The notes beneath the pieces were generated by a model, which worked only from the letters and a program-made list of their open reading frames with translations, was not told the origin of the DNA and made no database searches. From the NCBI RefSeq assembly GCF_014467235.1, contig NZ_NKHP01000001.1, positions 1 to 64,000 on the forward strand: 64,000 bases of DNA, written 5' to 3'. Both the position numbers and the translations under genes were made by a program. This document shows, one piece after another, positions 10,301 through 19,003 of the stretch (its first letter is position 1; each line of letters begins with the position of its first letter). The stretch comes from Xenorhabdus indica (lineage in GTDB: Bacteria > Pseudomonadota > Gammaproteobacteria > Enterobacterales > Enterobacteriaceae).

Positions 10301-11257
10301 ATGAGTAAGATGCTGAAGGATAACTTTACGGCTATTTTTTATCTGATTGTCGTTGCGCATGAAAGAAGTTTCACTCGTGCTGCTGCAAAACTTGGACTCT
10401 CGCAATCTGCATTAAGCCATGCCATAAGGAGTCTGGAAGAACGACTGGATATTCGACTACTAGCCAGAACAACCCGCAGCGTGGTGCCCACGGAAGCGGG
10501 AGAAATGCTGATTAACAATATCAGCCCACATTTGAATGAAATTGAAAATGATCTCATCACACTGACGGATATGCGGGACCGGATTGCAGGTAATATCCGC
10601 ATCACTCTGGGAGAACATGCGCTTCAGTCTACAGTGTGGCCATTATTGCAGCCTTTTGTGCGTGAATATCCCGATATTCATGTAGAGCTGTTTATGGACA
10701 ACAGTATGACCGATATTATCAGCGGTCGTTTTGATGCGGGAGTACGTCTGGGGACGCTGGTAGCTAAAGATATGGTGGCTGTACGTATTGGCCCGGACTG
10801 GAGAGTGTGTGTCGTGGGAACGCCGGAATATTTTGCGGCTCACGGTAAACCGGAAACGCCGCTCGATTTGCAGAATCATAACTGTATCAATATTCGGCGG
10901 CCTACCTTAGGAGGTTTATATGCCTGGGAGTTTTCTAAGGGAGGGCAGCGAACGCGGGTACGGGTAAAAGGTCAGTTGACGTTTAATAATCTGGATCTCC
11001 GTATAGAAGCGGCTACTTTGGGGCTTGGATTATCCATTGTCCCTGAAGACTCAGTAGAAAAACAAGTTGCTGAAGGGAAGTTAGTTAAAGTTTTAGAGGA
11101 TTGGTGTGAACCTTTCCCAGGATATTTTCTTTATTATCCAAGCCGAAAACAACACACATCGGCTTTTGTAAAATTAATTGAGGCATTTCGTTATAAAGGT
11201 CAAAGTAAAAACGGCCTGAAAAAAAACTGTCTGGAATATCAAGAAATAGGAACATAG
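10301..11257 (+). CDS. LysR-family transcriptional regulator
   Basis: 318 aa from the ATG at 10301, chosen over an in-frame ATG at 10286 because AGAGAGGGG directly precedes it. The N-terminal winged helix-turn-helix (about residues 9-66) contains RSFTRAAAKLGLSQSALSHA. The rest is the LysR effector-binding domain, about residues 90-300, with a typical length. LysR proteins usually control a divergent neighbour together with a small co-inducer. Here the divergent gene is the exported dioxygenase, but nearly 800 bp and an IS remnant separate them, so the link is only a guess. The next gene downstream is the trimeric autotransporter after a 240-bp AT-rich gap. Confidence 0.9.
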   Translation: MSKMLKDNFTAIFYLIVVAHERSFTRAAAKLGLSQSALSHAIRSLEERLDIRLLARTTRSVVPTEAGEMLINNISPHLNEIENDLITLTDMRDRIAGNIRITLGEHALQSTVWPLLQPFVREYPDIHVELFMDNSMTDIISGRFDAGVRLGTLVAKDMVAVRIGPDWRVCVVGTPEYFAAHGKPETPLDLQNHNCINIRRPTLGGLYAWEFSKGGQRTRVRVKGQLTFNNLDLRIEAATLGLGLSIVPEDSVEKQVAEGKLVKVLEDWCEPFPGYFLYYPSRKQHTSAFVKLIEAFRYKGQSKNGLKKNCLEYQEIGT

Positions 11258-11497
11258 TTTTTATTATAAAGTCACTTATTTGTCCAGGATCATAAATGCA
11301 CGGATATTAATCTAAAATCTATTTGGTATTTCTTAACAAGAGAAGGAAGGATTTGTCATTAAAAAAACCTAATGATTTATTTAAAAAAGATTAAGTTTAT
11401 TAAAGAATATAATTTAAGAATTAACAAAATGTCAGCCAATACATTTTGTTAGTAGTTCCACATACCAATCACTCATTAATAATGGGAAAATTTTAAT

Positions 11498-12307
11498 ATG
11501 TTTAATATGAAAACTACACCACGTAAATTAGCAATTTTGTCTGTTTTGATCTCCTCTGCATTATTATCTGAGACAGCAGCAGCTACAGCAAGTTCAAGTG
11601 GTACAACGTTTGTACAAGGAGCTGAAAAAAGTTCTGGCGGAACCTCAACAACAGAAGAGGTGTATACGAGAGCTCAGTCAGATATAGAGTTAGGTAAGAA
11701 GGCAAATGCGGCAGATGTGTACACGAAAGTTGAAGTAGATACTACGTTCGCCACGAAGGATGAAGTGTACACGAAGGATGACGCAGACAATAAAATAAAG
11801 ACTGTGAAAGATCAACTGAACGCTAATATGAAAGCTGAGGTGAACAACACAGTATTAAAAGGTGTGGAAACTCATGTGAAAGCTGAGGTGGGAGCTCAAA
11901 CAAGTAAGATTCAGGGAGAACTAAACACTAAGATTAGTGATGAAACTGAAAAACGTATTTCAGGAGATATAAAAACATTAAAGAGTGCGAATGATTATAC
12001 TGATCAACGTTTCGATACACTACAATCATATACAGACCAAAAAGTTAATTATCTCGATAATAAAATTGACCGCATTGAAAAACGAGCTAATGCGGGTGTT
12101 GCCAGCGTAGCAGCAATGAGCAATATTCCTTATAGCAATAATACCGGATTTAGTCTTGGTTTAGGTTTAGGCCAATATAGAAATGGCAGCGCTGTAGCTT
12201 TAGGTATTCAGGATAAATTAAATGAAAATGTCAGCCTCAGATTGTCAACCAGCTGGAATAATTCAGGTAGTCCAGTATTTGGCGCTGGTGTTGGTATAAG
12301 CTGGTAA
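11498..12307 (+). CDS. Small YadA-like trimeric autotransporter
   Basis: 269 aa (start 11498, or the in-frame ATG at 11507). A Sec signal peptide ends near residue 31 (AAATA). A short passenger follows with three VYTK-type units at residues 55, 74 and 90, like repeats in phage tail fibres. Next comes a heptad-rich coiled coil (about 95-195, with repeated YTDQ and IDRIEKR). The last 70 residues are a YadA membrane-anchor domain ending in GVGISW, with an aromatic C-terminal residue. Such proteins form surface trimers that act in adhesion or serum resistance; the ligand here is unknown. It is much shorter than YadA itself. It is monocistronic, with a strong terminator at 12371. Confidence 0.88.
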   Translation: MFNMKTTPRKLAILSVLISSALLSETAAATASSSGTTFVQGAEKSSGGTSTTEEVYTRAQSDIELGKKANAADVYTKVEVDTTFATKDEVYTKDDADNKIKTVKDQLNANMKAEVNNTVLKGVETHVKAEVGAQTSKIQGELNTKISDETEKRISGDIKTLKSANDYTDQRFDTLQSYTDQKVNYLDNKIDRIEKRANAGVASVAAMSNIPYSNNTGFSLGLGLGQYRNGSAVALGIQDKLNENVSLRLSTSWNNSGSPVFGAGVGISW

Positions 12308-12370
12308 GTTTCCTCTTCTGTTTGCTCTAATATAGAGTCAGTAAAAACATGAAGTAAGTACGCGAAATAG

Positions 12371-12402
12371 CAGGAGAGGCTAAATGCCTCTCCTGACTTT
12401 TT
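12371..12402. terminator. Rho-independent terminator between converging genes
   Basis: Perfect 10-bp stem CAGGAGAGGC / GCCTCTCCTG with a TAAAT loop, then ACTTTTT on the plus strand. It lies 64 bp after the autotransporter stop and adjoins the pduX stop, so it could serve both strands. Confidence 0.85.
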
Positions 12403-13261
12403 AACGGACACCACCCGCAATCAGTTTGACTTGATGAATTTTCGGATAGTATCCAGCGATCTTCTTTTGATGCAGCCACCAGCGCAGGTAATTTGCATCA
12501 TGGTGATGTGAATTGAATAACAGGCCAACAACACTGCCGCTATGAGCAACATTCAGGCCATAGATCCCAGTTTGTTCAACCAAATCCCGCAGTTGATCAA
12601 AACCGGGTTTCGGCAGTATCGCTTGGCTGGCGATGGCGCTTAATGTGCAGGCCTCCCCAAGACGATCATTGTCATGCCATTGGTTCGCTGTACGAAATTG
12701 CAGCCATGCCTGGCGGAATAGCGGGGCGTTATTTCGTAATTGTGCGTCATGATCCTGTTGATGGTATGTTTCTGTCGAAATTGTTTGTGAACTTTCCAAT
12801 AGCAAAATATCAATATCCGGTTGCCAATCGAAAGGAATTTGAGTCCGGGCAGTGAGATGATCAAACAACGTCAATTGTTCGAATATGGTACTGTCAGTGG
12901 GTTCCAGTCTGACACAGAGCTGTGCTAACTCTGTACTGGTCAGTGACTTGCCCAATAATCTGGCAGTGGCCTGGGCGGTCGCCGCAATATCGGCTGTGCT
13001 GCTGGCCATACCTTTGGCGATTGGAATCGTTGATTGATGTTCAATACGCAAGCCAGCCGTCAATTCAGGTGGTTCCTGCCAGTAATCCAGCAATAAATTT
13101 ACCATCTGCCGCATACGTGGCCGTTCGTATGGTATCGGGCTTCCTTCACTGACAGAAACATAACTGAACCAATTGATTGGGCAAGAGATTAATTTTTCTC
13201 CACCAAACAGCCACCCTTGTATAAGTTCTCCACAGGAAGCGGGGCAAGCGGCTTCAGCCAT
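12401..13261 (-). CDS. pduX: L-threonine kinase PduX (GHMP family)
   Basis: 286 aa GHMP kinase. The N-terminal CPASCGELIQGW and the ATP-binding PIAKGMASSTAD loop (about residues 78-92) are typical of PduX. It phosphorylates L-threonine to O-phospho-L-threonine, which CobD decarboxylates to aminopropanol phosphate, the linker between corrin ring and nucleotide loop of cobalamin. Its start overlaps the end of cobD by 8 bp and it is the last gene of a three-gene minus-strand operon (cobA-cobD-pduX). In Salmonella pduX lies in the pdu operon; its place here ties it to de novo B12 synthesis. Confidence 0.92.
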   Translation of the reverse strand: MAEAACPASCGELIQGWLFGGEKLISCPINWFSYVSVSEGSPIPYERPRMRQMVNLLLDYWQEPPELTAGLRIEHQSTIPIAKGMASSTADIAATAQATARLLGKSLTSTELAQLCVRLEPTDSTIFEQLTLFDHLTARTQIPFDWQPDIDILLLESSQTISTETYHQQDHDAQLRNNAPLFRQAWLQFRTANQWHDNDRLGEACTLSAIASQAILPKPGFDQLRDLVEQTGIYGLNVAHSGSVVGLLFNSHHHDANYLRWWLHQKKIAGYYPKIHQVKLIAGGVR

Positions 13262-14327
13262 AAATCAAAACCTGCTGCATGGCTGCGATCAGGCGCTGAT
13301 TTTCTCCCTCATTGCGCACAGCTATACGATAGTAACGTTCATCTAATCCGGCATAATTTTTACAATGGCGAATTAACAACCGGTATTTCAGCAAGGTATG
13401 CCATAAATCAACGTCAGGCTGATTGCAGCGGAAGAACAGAAAATTAGCTGATGGCGGCCAGATCGTCAGCTCAGGAAAGGTTGACAATTGACTGTATAAA
13501 TAATGTTGCTGCGATTTCAGCCATTGATGTGTCGCAGAAATATAATCATGCTCATCAAACAAAATCTCACCAACCCGCGCAGCAAAGGCATTAATTGACC
13601 ACGGTTCACGCCGGTTTTTCATCTCTGCAATCCCCGCTGTATTTCCGCTGACTAAATAGCCTAAACGTAAACCTGGGATGGCAAAAAATTTTGTCATTGA
13701 ACGCAATACATAAAGATGTTGAGTGACTGCACATTGAGGTATCAATCCTCGGTTATCAGGCAAAAAATCGATAAAAGATTCATCGACAATCAGCGAGATC
13801 TCCTGACGCTCGCAATATTCCACCAGCGCTTGTATAAACGGGTTATCCGGCATTAATCCGGTGGGATTATTGGGCGTGGCGATAAAAACACAATCGGGTT
13901 TCGTTATCGCAAGCGTATCAAACAGGCGTAAGTCAGGTTGAAACCCGGCTTCTTCTGTTAACGGATAGTCAATAATTTCTGTTCCAATTTGCTGCAAGGC
14001 TCGTCGGTATTCAGCAAATCCCGGAATAAGCAGCAAAGCTCGTTTAGGATTGAGATAACGGACGACAGCATAGATCAGTTCTGTTGCGCCATTACCGGCT
14101 ATTACCTTTGTGCAATCACATTGATGAGCCCTTGCAATTGCCTGATGCAAATGGCGATATTCCACATCCGGGTACTTCTCGATATCGGCAAGACTATTTT
14201 TGATCAATGCCTTAACCCGTTCAGGTGCGCCTAACGGATTGATATTAGCACTGAAATCAATCAGGTCATCGGCTGGCAGGCCATATTGTTGGGCAATGCC
14301 AATGATATTGCCGCCATGTTCATTCAT
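13254..14327 (-). CDS. cobD: L-threonine-O-3-phosphate decarboxylase
   Basis: 357 aa PLP enzyme of the class I/II aminotransferase fold. It makes (R)-1-amino-2-propanol phosphate, the substrate that CbiB attaches to adenosylcobyric acid. Visible hallmarks are DFSANINPLG at residues 24-33, the NNPTG motif (153-157) and the PLP lysine, likely Lys213 in RSMTKFFAIPGLRLGY. The length matches Salmonella CobD (364 aa). It overlaps cobA by 4 bp (ATGA) and pduX by 8 bp, so all three are translationally coupled. Confidence 0.95.
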   Translation of the reverse strand: MNEHGGNIIGIAQQYGLPADDLIDFSANINPLGAPERVKALIKNSLADIEKYPDVEYRHLHQAIARAHQCDCTKVIAGNGATELIYAVVRYLNPKRALLLIPGFAEYRRALQQIGTEIIDYPLTEEAGFQPDLRLFDTLAITKPDCVFIATPNNPTGLMPDNPFIQALVEYCERQEISLIVDESFIDFLPDNRGLIPQCAVTQHLYVLRSMTKFFAIPGLRLGYLVSGNTAGIAEMKNRREPWSINAFAARVGEILFDEHDYISATHQWLKSQQHYLYSQLSTFPELTIWPPSANFLFFRCNQPDVDLWHTLLKYRLLIRHCKNYAGLDERYYRIAVRNEGENQRLIAAMQQVLIYG

Positions 14328-15127
14328 GATATTGCTTCCTCAGCGCGATTCTCCAATGTAAGGAATAGCTCACCGAGTGTCAGATAAGTCGGTGAGAAGG
14401 AAAGTGTTTCCGCTAAATTGACGACATCACCAACCACAATCAGGGCAGGGGCATGTAGCCCTTTTTCTTCCACTTTTGCCGCCAACGTTTCCAGTGTGCC
14501 TGTCACACTCTTTTGTTTGGGATGGCTGGCGTACATGATCACTGCCGCAGGGGTTGTAGGGGATTTGCCATAGAGTATTAATTGCTGACAGATCTCCATC
14601 AAGCGGGTCATCCCCATTAAAATAATCAATGTTCCTTCCAATTGGGCAAGTATCTCCCAGTTCTGTTGTTCATTGCCTTGAGAGGTATGACCTGTTACAA
14701 CATGGAAACTTGATGCGTAATTGCGGTGGGTAACAGGGATGCCAGCGTAGGCTAATCCACCAATTGAAGAACTGATCCCCGGCACAATTTCAAATTTAAT
14801 ATCCTGTTGTGCCAACACTTCCGCTTCTTCTCCTCCGCGGCCGAAGACATAAGGATCGCCACCTTTCAGACGGACAACCCGCTTTCCTGCCTGTGCATGT
14901 TTTACCAGAATTTGATTAATGTCTTCCTGTGGGATGGGGTGGTAATCATGTTCTTTTCCAACATTGATAATTTCACAGTGATCTGATCTCAGGGCAATAA
15001 GTTCAGGATTGACGAGACGGTCATAAACAATGACATCCGCAGATTGAATACAGTGTAATCCTTTGACCGTGATTAAACCTGCATCACCTGGGCCTGCACC
15101 CACTAACCACACATAACCTTTATTCAT
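14324..15127 (-). CDS. cobA: Uroporphyrinogen-III C-methyltransferase (SUMT)
   Basis: 267 aa SAM-dependent methyltransferase that converts uroporphyrinogen III to precorrin-2, the entry to cobalamin and sirohaem. Motifs: GAGPGD (10-15), RLKGGDPYVFGRGGE (86-100), VPGISS (115-120). It is the single-domain type, lacking the dehydrogenase/ferrochelatase part of CysG. GAGG with good spacing precedes the ATG. It is first in the minus operon cobA-cobD-pduX, reading away from cbiA. A perfect FNR box at 15350 sits in its upstream region. The symbol follows the SUMT usage; it is not the Salmonella adenosyltransferase of the same name. Confidence 0.94.
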   Translation of the reverse strand: MNKGYVWLVGAGPGDAGLITVKGLHCIQSADVIVYDRLVNPELIALRSDHCEIINVGKEHDYHPIPQEDINQILVKHAQAGKRVVRLKGGDPYVFGRGGEEAEVLAQQDIKFEIVPGISSSIGGLAYAGIPVTHRNYASSFHVVTGHTSQGNEQQNWEILAQLEGTLIILMGMTRLMEICQQLILYGKSPTTPAAVIMYASHPKQKSVTGTLETLAAKVEEKGLHAPALIVVGDVVNLAETLSFSPTYLTLGELFLTLENRAEEAIS

Positions 15128-15349
15128 TGGATTACCTCTATGAATTTAAAATCTAAATAATCAAAGAAACAAAAATATATTTCTCATCAAAACAGGGAGG
15201 TCGCTCTTTATATTTTTAAAAAGATTCCTTTACTCTGGCCTATGTTTTTTATTCATTATTTTATTAATGATATTTTCTTGTTCTTAAAAAGCTTGTTATA
15301 TCTGTTTTAATTTTTTCATCATTATTACCTCAATAGGAGATAGGTAAAT

Positions 15350-15363
15350 TTGATTTATATCAA
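15350..15363 (-). promoter_or_regulatory. FNR box for cobA
   Basis: TTGATTTATATCAA, a perfect match to TTGAT-N4-ATCAA. On the minus strand TAATAA at 15327-15322 could be the -10 element, giving a start near 15315 and putting the box centre near -41.5, the class II activator position. The promoter assignment is inferred. Confidence 0.75.
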
Positions 15364-15800
15364 TATTTTTATTTTTGAGTATGAATAATTTTCAAGTCGA
15401 AATTTGTTATCTATTGAAAATATTTACCCATATAAAAGTCATTTTATCATATTAATGAATTATATTTTTTCTTGTTAAAATAAATATGATTAAATTCAAT
15501 CTATTATGTGTTTTTCTCTGTCTTTTTATTTATTGAATCATATTATTTTTTATTTTATCTAAACTAAAAATAGTTTTTGAAAATCAGTAATCATGAACAA
15601 GATCACAAAAATAATAAAGGGTGTTTTTATAAAGATGAAAAATGTGTATTTTGAAAATAAATGTATTTTCCTGTTGTGTTCTTGCATGAAACTTGTTTTT
15701 TAATCATGGCTTATTTGTTCAGGCGGGAATGAATAGTTGATTTTCAGACTATTCATGCAATATTAATTGTTCTGTCTAAAGTGAATTAAAACCCTTTTGT

Positions 15801-15814
15801 TTGATACATATCAA
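15801..15814 (+). promoter_or_regulatory. FNR box for the cbi operon
   Basis: TTGATACATATCAA, a perfect match to the FNR consensus. A -10-like TAATAC follows at 15841-15846, which would place the box centre about 43-45 bp before the transcript start, near the class II position. It lies about 134 bp upstream of the cbiA start. Confidence 0.78.
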
Positions 15815-15851
15815 TGATTGAGAATATTAATTGAGGATCCTAATACTCATG

Positions 15852-15938
15852 CGATTTTAAAACTAATACCATCTTAAAAGCTATACCGTCTTAAAAACGA
15901 TGCCGACTTAAAAATAAGTCCGATTTTAACACCAATAC
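15852..15938 (+). repeat. Five degenerate 17-18-bp tandem repeats before cbiA
   Basis: Five head-to-tail units (15852-15869, 15870-15886, 15887-15903, 15904-15920, 15921-15938) share a form like CGTCTTAAAAACNATAC. The array ends 10 bp before the cbiA start and lies in the predicted leader of the operon mRNA. Confidence 0.75.
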
Positions 15939-15947
15939 AGGATTTGA

Positions 15948-17363
15948 ATGTTTTGGGGTAAGCACATGCAACAAAAATATGCTTTTGTCATCGCCGGTAC
16001 AGGCAGCGGATGTGGTAAGACAACTGTTACGTTGGGCATCATGCGTGCTTTGATGAACCGTTCACTGCGGGTACAGCCATTCAAAATCGGGCCTGATTAT
16101 CTGGATGGTGGTTGGCATCGCGCTGTGACAGGGATTGTTTCGCGTAATCTTGATGCTTTTATGCTGCCCGAACCCATTCTGAATGGTTTGTTTAGCCAGG
16201 CTATGGCCGATAAAGACGTTGCAGTTATTGAAGGGGTCATGGGGTTATACGATGGCTATGGCACAAACCCCAATTATTGCAGCAGTGCGGCGATGGCAAA
16301 ACAACTTAACTGTCCGGTGATTTTATTGGTGGATGGTAAAGCGGTTTCTACCTCAATTGCCGCTACCGTGATGGGTTTTCAGCAATTCGACCCGACGGTC
16401 AATATTGTGGGAGTGCTGATCAACCGCGTCAATCGGGATAGCCATTTCCAGTTATTAAAACAGGCAATTGAAGGGTATTGCGGTATCCCTGTTTTGGGGC
16501 GGCTTCCTGTTATGCCAGAGATTACCCTTCCTTCCCGCCATCTTGGGCTGATCCCTGCACAAGAACAGGGCAAACAGTGTGATGACAAAAATCAGTACGA
16601 AGCGTGCTGGTCTCGTCTTGCTCAGCAGATTGAAAACTCGGTGGATTTGGATAAGTTGCTGGCACTAACCCGGCTATCTTCCTTACCAAAAGGAAGTATC
16701 GACTCTCTGGTCGAGCCCTTAATCGGGCAGGGTTTGACACTGGCTCTGGCAGAAGATGAAGCATTCAACTTCTATTATCCCGATAACTTGTTGTTATTGG
16801 AAAAAGCAGGTGTGACTATCAAACGTTTCAGCCCCCTGCATGATCATCAGTTACCTGAATGCCAGATGATCTATTTGGGTGGGGGATACCCTGAAATTTA
16901 TGCCCGGACCTTATCTTCCAACGACGCCATACATAGCGCATTACGTCAGGCGCATCAAAAAGGCATTCCCATTTATGCAGAATGCGGTGGTTTGATGTAT
17001 CTCGGTGATGCCCTGATTGATGCTGACGGTGTACGGCATAACATGGTGGGCTTGATTGCCGGTGAAAGCCGGATGGGCGATCACCTGAAACGCTTTGGTT
17101 ACTGCGAAGCCTCTGCACTGCGTGATACGCCTTTAGTTGCGAAGGGAGAGACGCTGCGAGGGCATGAATTCCATTACTCGGATTTTATCACGTCTCAACC
17201 GCCTGTTTTTCAATGTGTTAAAGGGGCATCAAAAGAAACACAAAAAAGCTGGCAGGGCGGCTACCAGAACGGCAATACGCTGGCGGGCTATCTGCATATT
17301 CATTTTGCCCAACGCCCTGGTTTGCTCCATCGCTGGCTGATGATGGCACGGAGGCTGTTATGA
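15948..17363 (+). CDS. cbiA: Cobyrinic acid a,c-diamide synthase
   Basis: 471 aa (AGGA before 15948; the in-frame ATG at 15966, after GGGG, is an alternative). The enzyme uses glutamine and ATP to amidate the a and c carboxylates of cob(II)yrinate. The N-terminal dethiobiotin-synthetase-like ATPase domain has the P-loop GTGSGCGKTT. The C-terminal class I glutamine amidotransferase domain has its nucleophile in YAECGGLMYLG, about Cys346. It is first of a plus-strand operon with the Salmonella cbi order. Its stop overlaps the cbiB start (ATGA). Confidence 0.96.
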   Translation: MFWGKHMQQKYAFVIAGTGSGCGKTTVTLGIMRALMNRSLRVQPFKIGPDYLDGGWHRAVTGIVSRNLDAFMLPEPILNGLFSQAMADKDVAVIEGVMGLYDGYGTNPNYCSSAAMAKQLNCPVILLVDGKAVSTSIAATVMGFQQFDPTVNIVGVLINRVNRDSHFQLLKQAIEGYCGIPVLGRLPVMPEITLPSRHLGLIPAQEQGKQCDDKNQYEACWSRLAQQIENSVDLDKLLALTRLSSLPKGSIDSLVEPLIGQGLTLALAEDEAFNFYYPDNLLLLEKAGVTIKRFSPLHDHQLPECQMIYLGGGYPEIYARTLSSNDAIHSALRQAHQKGIPIYAECGGLMYLGDALIDADGVRHNMVGLIAGESRMGDHLKRFGYCEASALRDTPLVAKGETLRGHEFHYSDFITSQPPVFQCVKGASKETQKSWQGGYQNGNTLAGYLHIHFAQRPGLLHRWLMMARRLL

Positions 17364-18349
17364 CAGTCTTATTGTGGTTTGCCGCTTTTCTTCTGGATAT
17401 GAAATTGGGTGATCCTCCTCATTGGCCGCATCCCGTGCGTTGGATAGGGCAACTTATCAATCAGACTGAGCAACTTATCCGCCGGTTTTGTCGGTCAGAA
17501 ACTGGCCTGAAATGGGGTGGCGTACTGTTATGGTTGTTAGTCGTGGGGAGTGTCTGGTTAGCGAGCTATTGGGGTTTGCAGTTGGCCTATGGCGTGACAT
17601 TTTGGCTAGGGTGGTTAGCTGAAATTTGGCTGATTTATACCGTGTTGGCAGCACGTAGCCTGAGTGATGCCGCAAATGATGTTTATCAAGCTTTATGTCA
17701 GGAAAAACAGTGTCAGGAAAAACAGTATCAGGGGGATTTGAATGCCAGCCGTGAACAACTTGCAAAAATTGTCGGCCGGGACACTTCTCAATTGCAAACG
17801 CCACAAATCAGCCGTGCCACGATTGAAACTGTAGCAGAAAACAGTGTGGATGGTGTGATTGCACCCTTGTTCTTCTTAATGCTTGGCGGTGCTCCACTTG
17901 CTATGGCTTATAAAGCTATCAATACCCTTGATTCAATGGTGGGTTATAAAACACCGCGTTATCGGGCACTGGGAATGTTTTCAGCGCGTATGGATGATGT
18001 GGCGAACTGGCTGCCTGCACGTTTGGGCTGGTTACTGCTGGCGATGGCGGCGAAATGGCAGGGTTTAGATTTTCGGCAGGCACTGCATATCGGTTGGCGT
18101 GATCGTTATCAACACAGTAGCCCCAATAGTGGCTGGCCGGAAGCAACGGTGGCAGGGGCATTAGGCATCCGTCTTGGCGGGCCGAATGTTTACTTTAATC
18201 AGCTTGTCGAAAAGCCGTGGATTGGTGATGCAAGGCGCGAGGTCACTCCTGACGATATTCCACAGTCTGTTCAGATGATGAAGGTGGCATCAGTAATGGC
18301 ACTCCTGTTGTTTGCGCTGCTGCATAGTTTGGCCAGTGTGACGGTATAA
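17360..18349 (+). CDS. cbiB: Adenosylcobinamide-phosphate synthase
   Basis: 329 aa polytopic membrane protein that joins aminopropanol phosphate to adenosylcobyric acid. DPPHWPHPVRWIG at about residues 18-30 is the conserved N-terminal signature, and NSVDGVIAPLFF appears mid-protein. Several hydrophobic segments are evident. A local duplication of a CQEKQ codon block occurs near residues 114-123, inside the cytoplasmic loop. It overlaps cbiA by 4 bp. It uses the product of the divergent cobD. Confidence 0.95.
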   Translation: MTVLLWFAAFLLDMKLGDPPHWPHPVRWIGQLINQTEQLIRRFCRSETGLKWGGVLLWLLVVGSVWLASYWGLQLAYGVTFWLGWLAEIWLIYTVLAARSLSDAANDVYQALCQEKQCQEKQYQGDLNASREQLAKIVGRDTSQLQTPQISRATIETVAENSVDGVIAPLFFLMLGGAPLAMAYKAINTLDSMVGYKTPRYRALGMFSARMDDVANWLPARLGWLLLAMAAKWQGLDFRQALHIGWRDRYQHSSPNSGWPEATVAGALGIRLGGPNVYFNQLVEKPWIGDARREVTPDDIPQSVQMMKVASVMALLLFALLHSLASVTV

Positions 18350-18361
18350 GGAGAGAGCAAC

Positions 18362-19003
18362 ATGAACAATTACATCCGACAACCCCAACAGATTGAACGA
18401 AATAGCTTTGACATCATCAGCCGGCTTATTGTCGAGTCGCGTCCTGATTATCACTTTGTCGATGCAGATCAAGAAGCTGTGATCAAACGAGTGATCCATA
18501 CCACCGCTGATTTTGACTGGCTTGATATTCTCTATTTTTCTCCTGATGTTTTGCGCCTTATTCGCGACGGTATATTACGTGGCTGTACGTTATATACCGA
18601 TACGACAATGGTGCTGTCTGGCATCAATAAAGCCCGGCTGGCACAGTACGGTAGTGAATGCCGTTGTTATGTCAGTGATCCCCGCACCATTCAAATGGCA
18701 AAAGCACAGCAAATTACCCGTTCAATGGCGGCAGTCGATCTGGCCCTGCAAGAACCGGGGGAGAAGATTTTTGTCTTTGGCAATGCCCCGACTGCGCTGT
18801 TTCGTTTGATGGAACATCCAGTGACCCCAATTGCTGTTGTTGGTGTGCCCGTTGGGTTTGTTGGCGCAGAGGAATCAAAAAATGCCCTTATCAATAGCGG
18901 ATTAAATTGCCTTGCTGCAAAAGGCCGCAAGGGAGGCAGCAATATCGCCGCCGCTATTATCAACGCCATTCTGTACCGGATGCCGGAGGTAAGGCATGAA
19001 TGA
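18362..19003 (+). CDS. cbiC: Cobalt-precorrin-8X methylmutase
   Basis: 213 aa, matching the family length of about 210. It moves a methyl group from C-11 to C-12 of the corrin ring to give cobyrinic acid. The probable catalytic histidine is His46 in [20 protein letters not shown] near the C-terminus is also conserved. GGAGAG lies 6 nt before the ATG. It overlaps cbiD by 8 bp. Confidence 0.96.
   Translation: MNNYIRQPQQIERNSFDIISRLIVESRPDYHFVDADQEAVIKRVIHTTADFDWLDILYFSPDVLRLIRDGILRGCTLYTDTTMVLSGINKARLAQYGSECRCYVSDPRTIQMAKAQQITRSMAAVDLALQEPGEKIFVFGNAPTALFRLMEHPVTPIAVVGVPVGFVGAEESKNALINSGLNCLAAKGRKGGSNIAAAIINAILYRMPEVRHE

Larger units (their letters stand above)
15128..15947. promoter_or_regulatory. 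Divergent cobalamin control region
   Basis: 820 very AT-rich bases between cobA (minus) and cbiA (plus), without an ORF. It contains two perfect FNR boxes (15350-15363 and 15801-15814) and a 17-18-bp degenerate tandem repeat just before cbiA. I looked for a cobalamin riboswitch (the GCCACTG B12 box and its partner helices) on both strands and found none. Confidence 0.7.

Noticed and set aside
12208-12420. 70-aa minus ORF across the autotransporter 3' end
   Set aside because: Antisense to coding sequence and a terminator; an ORF shadow.
15128-15947. Cobalamin riboswitch upstream of cbiA or cobA
   Set aside because: Expected from Salmonella, but I found no B12 box (GCCACTG) or supporting helices on either strand; an Rfam scan would settle it.
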